Source of the DNA: Siphonodentalium dalli
Lineage: Eukaryota; Mollusca; Scaphopoda; Gadilida; Siphonodentaliidae
Length of the DNA: 64,000 nucleotides
Reading direction: 5' to 3'
Assembly: GCA_032622095.1 (NCBI GenBank)
Contig: CP136068.1
Coordinates: 152,547,151 to 152,611,150 of the forward strand
Shown here piece by piece: positions 1-8,900 of this stretch. The position numbers and the translations under genes are program-made. Position 1 is the first letter of the stretch. Each line of letters starts with the position of its first letter. Under the pieces are notes generated by a model. The model was given only the letters and a program-made list of their open reading frames with translations. It was not told the DNA's origin and did no database searches.

Positions 1-803
1 TGGCATCATTTTATCAAAACGCATCACTCTCATGTTTATGTCAAGAGTCAGATAAATTTATCATTTATACATTTGTTTTCCAATGGTTTCTTCGCTTCCA
101 AGGGAATACTACTAAATTTTGGCTTGTTATGTAGGATTAAAAGGTGACCAAGTTTTGAATGAAGATTTCCATGTCAATATCCAGAGGAAAATTAACAGAT
201 AAATTTGCCCCATGGTTGTGAATTCAACATTGAAAATAATAGAGGGCTTGGAATAAGCTGAAAACATGTATGTCTATTTTTGAATTTTATAATGATTTTT
301 CAAAAGTAATTATAAAAGGGTCGTACATGTACATACCGTAATTGTAGAAAAAAAATCCTCAATTCATTTTTAGCAAGAAATTGCCAATAATTGATAATTT
401 ACCTATTGGTACCAACCCTCCAGTTAATTAATTTATTACTTATATCATTCAATGTCATAAAATTAATTATTATACATATTGTTAATAGCTCACAAACAAC
501 TGCTTTGATCTGGATATTTGCATGTAAATCACCATTCAAAATTTTTCATTTTGACCTCCCTCTTAATTGGACTTTGCAAAATCTCAGTAAACTTCAAAAT
601 TATAAAACACAGGGTTGAAAACAATAATTTCACCCCCCCCCCCTCCCACAAATTAGAAATATAAATTATAATAATACGAAACAAAATTATATTAGCCTGT
701 GTTTGTTTCTACCAATTACTATTTTGATAGCATATTCCAACATATTAATACAACTGAAAACAGTGGAATGGTTGTAGCATGATCAGAAGCAAAATCATAA
801 ATT
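1..803. other. AT-rich non-coding flank
   Basis: I see no gene, splice-bounded exon or repeat boundary here. The stretch is AT-rich, with a short C-run near 633-646. Reading frames are short and have low-complexity products, so they look like chance. Confidence 0.6.
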
Positions 804-1141
804 AAAGTGTCAATGGCACTGTAGCTCAACTTGGGGAGGTGTTAATTTTATGCTCAGCAGTCAATAGAATGATAAAGAAGAAGGAAAGTCAAAAAGCTTA
901 GTAAAGGTATTGTATTATGTAGATGAAATTATTTTCATTTCAACATTTCTCCAATAAATGTGCGCTGCAGGTGGCCATGTTTTTTTAACAACATTCAGAA
1001 ATAATCTGTAGCTCCCATCTAGAGGGTCCATATGAAGTTTGGTGTTGATCAGATGAGGGATGAGGTCTGTAGGGTGTGCCAATGTAAATTGTTGACGGAC
1101 GGATGCCAACCCATGGCAATAGACTTTGTCAAGTTGAGCTA
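804..1141 (-). mobile_element. Short HINE-like element (subterminal inverted repeats)
   Basis: It begins with a small palindrome (GTGTCAATGRCAC type) followed by TAGCTCAACTTG at 822-833, and ends with the inverted form CAAGTTGAGCTA at 1130-1141. The right part (about 1078-1141) shares the segments GTTGACGGAC and CCATGGCAATAG with later copies near 4655-4721 and 25600-25680. Short inverted repeats near both ends plus a small palindrome at one end are known from Helentron-associated non-autonomous elements. Assignment to that class is inference; no transposase is present. Confidence 0.5.
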
Positions 1142-1617
1142 AAACAGTTCCCATATATATCTGCTTCCCATCTTTTTTGCCAACATTGAAATATTTCTGA
1201 GCGAATATATAAAGACACGCATTATGTGGATTATCGGAGTGGCCTCTGTATTGGAACTGTCAAATGTTTTCACAATTCCTTTAAAAACATGTTGGCCAGT
1301 GGCCATCTGGGATCACCTCTAGATGGGAGCTATTTAATTTGAATGATTTCCACTGGCAGCCATTTTAATTTTGCTCTTTGCATGACCAAATCCTTCTCAA
1401 GTTGAGCTACAGTTTTATTAAAACTTTTATTTCATTTTCTGAAGTCATTGTACTTGGATTGTAAAATATGCCCATCCCTGTATCTCCGTCATATGTGATG
1501 GGATGTGAATGATCTTTTAAATATTAACAATGGGGTGAATGAATACATCCTACAAGTTTTGTTCAGTCATCACATGCCAGATTAAGACATTCAAATTAAA
1601 CCACATCAGAGAATTAA
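1142..1617. repeat. Degenerate fragment of the same repeat family
   Basis: This carries pieces of the neighbouring elements, including a right-end-like CAAGTTGAGCTAC near 1397 and a 'ggtggccat' core motif near 1300. Boundaries are not clear. No coding sequence is seen. Confidence 0.35.
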
Positions 1618-4600
1618 TGAAAGTGTCAATGACACTGTAGCTCAACTTGGATTTGGGATAATATAATGTGTTATAGTCAATGGAGCGATTAGGAATGCGG
1701 AAAGTTAAAATGTCTAAGTAATACTAGATGTCAAAAGATAAATATTTAAAGTAAATTCCAAGATGGCCTTTGTCGGCCATGTTTTCTACTGAAATAAAAA
1801 TGAAAGTGTCAATGACACTGTAGCTCAACTTGGAAAGGGAATAAATTAATGTGGAGCGATTAGGTATGCGGAAAGTTGAAATGTCTAAGTAATACTAGAT
1901 TATCAACATGAAGAGATATATACAGTATATATATATAAAAAAGTAAAATCCAAGATGGTTACTGGTGGCTATGTTTTCCAATAAAATTAAAAAAACATTT
2001 GATAGCTTCCATCTAGTAAGATCAATATCAAGATTAATATGAAGTCTGGAGATGATCAGATGAGGGAAGTCATGCAAAGAGTAAAATCCAAGATGGCTGC
2101 CAGTGGACACGTTTTAAGACCAAATGAACCTAAAATGACTCGTTCCTGTCTACATCCCAATGTCAACAGCCATGACAATTTCATGATGATCCGACTAAAG
2201 GTACGACCTGTAGCCCATGCCAAAGGATTTAGTCATGCAAAGAGTAAAAACCAAGATGGCTGCTGGCGGCCATGATTTTGGCAGAATAACCTACAAATGA
2301 CTTGTTCTCATCTGCATGTCAATGTCAGCATCCATGACAAATTTCACAATGATCTGAAAGGTGCGACCTGTAGCCCATGCCAAAGGATTTAGTCATGCAA
2401 AGAGAAAAATCCAAGATGGCTGCTGGCGGCCATGTTTTTTGGCCGAATGACCTGAAAATGACTTTTTCCCCATTTACATGTCATATTTAACATCCATGAC
2501 AAATTTCATGATGATCTGACCAAAGGTACGACTCGTAGCCCGTGTGAAAGGATTTAGTCATGCAAAGAGTAAAATCCAAGATGGCTGCCAGCGGCCATGT
2601 TTTTTGGCCGAACGACCCCAAAATTACTCGTTCCCATCTAGATGTCAATATTAACACCCATGACAAATTTCATGACAATCAGACAAACAGTACGACCTGT
2701 AGCCCGTGCTAATGGATTGAATTTTGAAATCCAAGATGGCCGCTGGCAGCCATGTTTTTTGTCCGAATGACCCCAAAATGACTTATTCCCATCTACATTC
2801 CAATTTAAACAGCCATGACAAATTTCATGATGATCAGACTAAAGCTACGACCTGTAGTCCGTGCTAAAGGATTTAGTCATACAAAGAGTAAAATCCAAGA
2901 TGGCTGCTGGCGGCCATGTTTTTTGGCCAAATGACCCCAAAATGACTCGTTCCCATCTGCATGCCATTGTTAACATTCATGACAAATTTTATGGTGATAT
3001 GACCTGTAGCCCATGCCAAAGGATTTAGTCATGCAAAGAGTAAAATCCAAGATGGCTGCAGGCGGCCATGTTTTATGGCCGAATGACCCTAAAATTACTC
3101 GTTCCCATCTACATGTCAATGTTAACATCCTTGACAAATTTCATGATGATTAGACCAAAGGTACGACCTGTAGCCCGTGCTAATGGATTGAATTTTGAAA
3201 TCAAAGATGGCCACTGGCAGCCATGTTTTTTGTCCGAATGACCCCAAAATGACTCGTTCCCATCTACATTCCAATTTCAACAGCCATGACATATTTCATG
3301 ATGATCAGACTAAAGGAATGACCTGTAGCCCATGCTAAAGGATTTAGTCATACAAAGAGTAAAATCCAAGATGGCTGCTGGTGGCCATATTTTTTGGCCG
3401 AATGACCCCAAAATAACTCGTTCCCATCTACATGTCATTGTTAACATCCATGACAAATTTTATGATGATCCGACCAAAGGTACGACATGTAGGCCGTGCC
3501 AAAGAATTTAGTCATGCAAAGAGTAAAATCTAAGATGGCTGCCGGTGGCCATGTTTTTTGGACGAATGACCCCAAAATTACTCGTTCCCATAGATTAATA
3601 TTGACATGTAGATCTACATGTCAATATTAATATCCATGACAAATTTCATGATGATCAGACAAACAGTACGACCTGTAGCCTGTGCTAATGGATTGATTAT
3701 TGATTTCACTGGCGGCCATGTTTTTTTTCCGAATGACCCCAAAATGAATCGTTCCGGTCTAAATGTTGATGTCAACAGCTATGTCAAATTTCATAATGAT
3801 CCAACCAAAGGTACGACCTGTAGCCTGTATTGTTGACACATCACACACGCACACACACACGGACGACAAAGTCATGGCAATAGCTCAAACTTTACAAAGT
3901 AAAGTTGAGCTAAAAATACAAGATGGCTGCCAACGGCCATCTTTTTCAATTAAAATTGTTCAAATTTGATGTCTCCTATCAAGAGGTGATCCTAAACCTG
4001 CTGTAAATTTTCCAAACAATTCTCCAATAAATGCAGGGTGCGCCGATGGATTCCAATTTGAAATCCAAGATGGCTGCTGGTGGCCATGTTTTTAAAAAAA
4101 TTTGGAGAAAAATTTATGCCTCCCATTTAGAGGTCACCCAGAAGATCCATATGATGTTTAGAAATGATCAAATGATGGAGATGCCCTATAGAGTGTGTCG
4201 AAGGATTTAGTCATACAAAGATTAAAATCCAAGATGGCCACTGGTGGCCATGTTTTTCCAATGAAACTCGGTAAAATTTGATTGCTCCCATCCAGAAGTC
4301 ACCTCGGTGATGATCGGATGTGGTCTGTGCCAAAGGATTTAGTCATGCGAAGAGTAAAATCAAAGATGGCTGCTGGAAGCCATGTTTTTCATAGAAAATT
4401 TTCAAACTCGATAGTTCCCATCTGGAGGTGATCCTAAACATGACTAAATATTTTGAAAACAGTTCTCCAATAAATGTGGGATGCAGGGCTTGCCAATGGA
4501 TTAAACTTTGAAATCCAGGATGGCTACTGGCGGGCACGTTTTAAAAAAAATTTCGGAAAAAATTTATGGCTCCCATCTTGGGGTCACCACGAAGATCCAT

Positions 4601-4721
4601 ATGATGTTTGGTGATGATCGGTTGAGAGGTGTCACCTGTAGAGTGTGCTAACGGAAATTGTTGACGGACTGATGCCAACCCATGGCAATAGCTCAAACAT
4701 GACTTCGTCAAGTTGAGCTAA
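1618..4721 (-). mobile_element. Composite HINE-like element with expanded ~160-bp core
   Basis: Two left ends of the same type (palindrome plus TAGCTCAACTTG, near 1622-1650 and 1803-1832) stand at one side. Right ends with the inverted motif (AAGTTGAGCTA) occur at about 3905-3915 and 4710-4721. Between them is an array of ~160-bp repeats, and a CA-rich tract lies at about 3842-3860. Read on the minus strand this gives a 5' subterminal repeat, tandem core, inverted subterminal repeat and 3' palindrome, the layout described for Helentron-associated elements. The two sets of ends suggest nested or internally duplicated copies. No open transposase frame is present. Confidence 0.5.
2044..3835. repeat. 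~160-bp tandem repeat array (about 11 copies)
   Basis: Landmarks recur every 150-168 bp: CAAGATGGC followed by GGCCATGTTTT, then ATGACCCCAAAA, CATGACAAATTTCATG and TACGACCTGTAGCC. CAAGATGGC is seen near 2091, 2254, 2413, 2577, 2733, 2896, 3047, 3206, 3368 and 3533. Copies diverge by substitutions and small indels, so this is an older minisatellite-like array forming the core of the enclosing element. Frames inside it (for example 2039-2275 and 3618-3836) follow the repeat and are not genes. Confidence 0.8.
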
Positions 4722-4952
4722 TAAACCTCGGCAGAAAGCCACCTTTGCCAGGGAATCAAGCCTTTTAAGGTGTATCTCCAATATTCTTCAAACATGTATT
4801 ATTGGTATGGACCTTGTTTTCAAGAGCACAAAGTAACAACATTATCACTATGGAAACATTATCAGGGTGTCAACAGTCACTGTGACTGAGGGAAAAAAAG
4901 AAGCAAAATATTGGGGCAAATATTTTATTTTCAAGATCTCCAGTGTATGACA

Positions 4953-5266
4953 AATATATGATGCACATTATTTTCTGTCAAGTATGTGTTACATTTACTT
5001 CTGAAATTATGAATCACTATCCGTCCACACAATATATGATGCACATTATTTTCTGTCAAGTACAGTAATGCCCTAAGTAATCGACTCTTTTAACTACAGC
5101 AGAATTATGGGTAACTTTTCAGGATTTAGTCGGAAATATGGCTTGTTGCCATTCATCGGAAAGCTCTCCCCATAATTCTGCTGTAGTTAAAGAGTTGATT
5201 ACTTAGGGCATTACTGTATGTGTCACATTTACTTCTGAAGTTATGAATCACTATCCGTCCACACAC
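4953..5266. repeat. 78-bp tandem duplication, second copy interrupted by a MITE
   Basis: Copy 1 (4953-5030) and copy 2 (5031-5062 continuing at 5217-5266) share AATATATGATGCAC, TTTTCTGTCAAGTA and GAATCACTATCCGTCC. Copy 2 carries the hairpin MITE at 5063-5216. Copy 1 keeps the empty site, a single TA at 4983-4984. Confidence 0.85.
5063..5216. mobile_element. Tc1/mariner-type hairpin MITE, copy 1
   Basis: A near-complete palindrome starts CAGTAATGCCCTAAG and ends CTTAGGGCATTACTG, flanked by TA on both sides. CAGT...ACTG termini with a TA target duplication are typical of the IS630/Tc1/mariner superfamily. It is 154 bp and has no coding capacity. Related copies lie at 9117-9269 and 51355-51514. 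Confidence 0.85.
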
Positions 5267-5369
5267 CTCATCAAAATGTTATTTGGATATTTTCCATCCG
5301 GAGCACCTTCACAAATATCCAACCAAGAATATTATCTTTCTGTGAAATGTGAAACCTCATTGGATCTTC

Positions 5370-5800
5370 AAGCATGGATATAGTGTCTGACATTTGCAGA
5401 ATGAGGTCCCCAGAAGGTGAATTTAGTGATGCTATCCCACATGGTGGGCTAACAATCCTAACATCACCATATTCATCCTCTGAGAACCTCATTCTGCTTA
5501 ATAGGCCTCAATTGCTATGTACTGGGAGACCTAGTATCAGATTGAAGTTCCCCAGTTGAAGATGGTGATGTTCACCCATTTATCTGCAGCAAATTATGGG
5601 GTATATAAACTGAACAGAAGGGGAAAAAGTGACTAAAACAATGTTAATTTGAGATTATAGTTACTTCACACAGAATGAGGTCCCCAGAGGGTGAATTTGG
5701 ATTTGGTGATGCTAGCCCACCATGCAAGGTGGCCTCACTAAATTCACCCTCTGGGGACCTCAATCTGTATTTGTCAGACACACTATTTCCAGACTTGGTC
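5370..5800. repeat. Repeat with palindromic GAGGTCCCCAGAGGGTGAATTT motif block
   Basis: Segments around 'gaggtccccagag' and 'tgaatttagtgatgcta' appear in both orientations, forming an imperfect palindrome near 5676-5765. The same family makes the 432-bp tandem array at 54473-55680. It abuts the PTPMT1 stop codon on the minus strand and so may contribute the 3' UTR of that gene. Confidence 0.65.
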
Positions 5801-5806
5801 GTAACA

Positions 5807-5944
5807 TCATGATCCTTGGCTCGTTGAGTGTTTTAGAGCTTTATGGAAGCTATCAATTGAATCCAGCTGAGTCTGTCTCAGCCATGCTTGTGGTCGCTTT
5901 GTTTGGATGTAAGCAACGGCTTCAGTTGGTGAGAAGTCTGTCAC
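5807..5944 (-). CDS. PTPMT1: PTPMT1 exon 4 and stop
   Basis: The acceptor TTACAG precedes GTGACAGAC. The exon encodes 45 aa (VTDFSPTEAVAYIQTKRPQA onward, ending STSQGS) and stops at TGA 5809-5807. It matches the C-terminal helix region of PTPMT1 (human '.WSPEEAV..I' block). A plus-strand open frame over the same bases is its shadow. Confidence 0.9.
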   Translation of the reverse strand: MTDFSPTEAVAYIQTKRPQAWLRQTQLDSIDSFHKALKHSTSQGS

Positions 5945-8900
5945 CTGTAAGTATTAAATTGAGCACATATTTTACACATGCATCATAGAGCCATGCGATT
6001 CAGCCCTTTTTTGCAGATTCCAAATCCACCTGTTAAAGGGATACTAAACACCAATATCAATAATCTCCTGGTACATGTAATAACAATTATCTATTAGCAA
6101 TAATATTTATAAATATAATAAATTTAAGTTGAAGATGTCTTCTGTAAATGCTCAGGTTAACGGGTTATCTTAAAATATCAAATTTAATATAAATTTACTT
6201 TGAAGCCATAAACTAAGTTAAGAATTTCCATGTACAAGAAGTAATGAAATTAATTGACGGACAGTGGATTGGTAATCAATGGACAATGCATGGCGCACAC
6301 ACCATGTAAAAAATTATGTTGATACGGGGCGTGAACTCAAGCCACTCTCTGACCGTACAATAAAATTAATCTTGTTACCTTATTATACGAAGCAGAGAAC
6401 ATAGAAACCAACAACAACATTTGACAGTCTCCCTTTAATAACTTAACTCATGTTTTTGTTGAGAATATCAGCCCTTGAAATTGAATTTTACTTCCACGGC
6501 ATTGCTTTATAATTGCATGAAATTCTATATTGGTTTCTATGGCATCACAGTTTGCCGTAGCTAATTGCGAGAGCTGAGTTTATAAATTGACAACCATTAA
6601 CTTTGAAGAAAATTTGAATTATAAGCAGTGCACAATAAAATGAATTTGTCTTTACATTTGATGGTAAAATAAAACTTCATAACTATAAACTAAGGCTGTA
6701 TTAGTGTGGTTTTTTTAATAAAATGTTCTTGGAATAATTCACTGCATGTAGCCATATGGATCAACTATTTACATTTGGTGACAGTGATAATATTTTTCAG
6801 GAAACCATCGAAAAAGAAGTGATTGTACAGCCCTGCCTAATCAGGGTTTAAAGATGCATAATCCGAATTAACGCTCCCAAATGACTATTTCTTTGGCTTC
6901 GGGGGTGAAAAATATTTGATTCGAGTCGCGGAACCCACCCATTAAAGCTCTGAGTGATCAGATATCGATTTTTGAATTTTTTTATTTCTCGAAATGTGTA
7001 ACAATTTGTGGCCCAGAATAGTCGTCAAACCGATCGTCATGGACAAAATTGCGGTTGAAGGTGGGTAGCTCTAAAATCAAGTGGTAATACACAAATATTT
7101 TGTGATATGCAAGTAGTAATGTTGTTGTTGTAACTTAGTGATATGGGGACCATCTGATCGGATTGAATACCTTTAAAACCTTGACGAGAATCAGAATCCG
7201 ACATGATTCTTATTTTGATTATCGTAAAAGCAGCTGATTCGCTGTAAAAATGCTATATTTTGATTCTCGCAAACTTTTATGGATTTTAAAGACATATTAT
7301 GGACTTGTTCGAGTGCGATAAACTTATAAGTTAGTTCTCAGGCTTTATACCAACCTGGGGAATGTAGCATCCTACTAATATTGCCGAAAATTTCAAAGAA
7401 ATCGACCATACCACTCCACTGAAAACATCGTCTGAACTACGCTCAATTGTAAATATTTAAATCTCAATTCGGGACGCAGCAATCAGCGATAAACTAATGC
7501 AAACGAGTTTGCCATCTAGCGTCATTGCATTTAATTAATATATAAGACTGACGGTGTGTGTTGTCAATTTGGATTAATATTCTTAAAAATAACTACTTTG
7601 AGCAAGATTTTTCTCCATTTGCTCAGCCTGCTGGAGTGTTTCACATCACTTTAACCCTTTACCCAACAGAACGGCCCTGTGCCAATGCATTCTCTTATAT
7701 ATGCGAGTCGACCATAGGTCGCCTCACATATATAAGAGAATGCATTGGCTTAACACATTAAAAATTAAAAAATTGTTAAAGAATGTAAGAAAAAATGGTA
7801 AAAAGTGTTAAAAAAAGATTTTTTTTTAGGCCAATGCATTCTCTTATATATGCGAGGCGACCTATGGTCGACTCGCATATATAAGAGAATGCATTGGCAC
7901 AGGGCATAACTGTAACTATCACAATGTGGTCAAGAAGCCGGTTCCAATGATATCCATATTTGTATGGTTCTATTGAGACAGACCGAAGATATTTTAGGCT
8001 GTTGAAGCTTTATTTGGCCGGTTTGTTGGGTAAAGGGTTAAGTCACATGCCTTTTCTGAGTTGTATCGTATCAGTAGTTTACTATATTGATTTCATTAGA
8101 AGATGTGAAGAAAACTTGATTTCTCACCTTGAGTAGGTAGCATGCAGCGACTGTGACACTCCGCGTCCGTCCTGCTTTACAGTGGACATACACACTCTCG
8201 TTTGCATCCCGGTGGTTCTTGATGAACGTCAGAGCTCGTCTTATGTTCTCTGATGATGGGCTTGCTGTGTAGTCTTTTGTTGGGATGCATAAATGCTTCA
8301 CTCCCATATCATTCCACTCCTGAATTGAATCACAGAATTACTCAAGAAATATTGTTCATTGTTCTGTATATAAGCGCAGTGGTACCGAATCTTAAACATA
8401 TTTACATTGCCAGTGTGTTACACTAAATCCTGTTTGGTGAAACACCATAACACGAACAGACATCACACCTTGTTGACCTACATGACTAAATGGGGCAGAT
8501 AGAATAATTGGGCTTGTTTTGTTGAGTGCATGGCCATAGACTAATCAATCAATAATACACAGGTAGAATATTGGGCTAACTTACAGTTCTTCAATGTATA
8601 ATAGCCAAACTGCAGACAGATTTCAGAAAACAAAATTCAGATGAATTTGTACAAATTAATAAGCTGTAAAGAAAAATTATCTCAAGAGTACAGCTGAAGA
8701 GTATATCATAATATCATCAATATAGGCTTTCTACTTACTACTTCACTACTTTCATGAAGTAATTATCTAATAAATTTGCGCAGGTAACAAGGGATGTCAA
8801 CGGGCCTAAAGTGAAGTCATTGTGATTTTGGGGTGTTTTTATCATCCATAATTCAAAATACAAAATGTGTAAAAAAAACATGTGTTTTCGCTCTAACACA

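Noticed and set aside
5722-5988. Plus-strand 88-codon frame
   Set aside because: It is the shadow of PTPMT1 exon 4 on the other strand.
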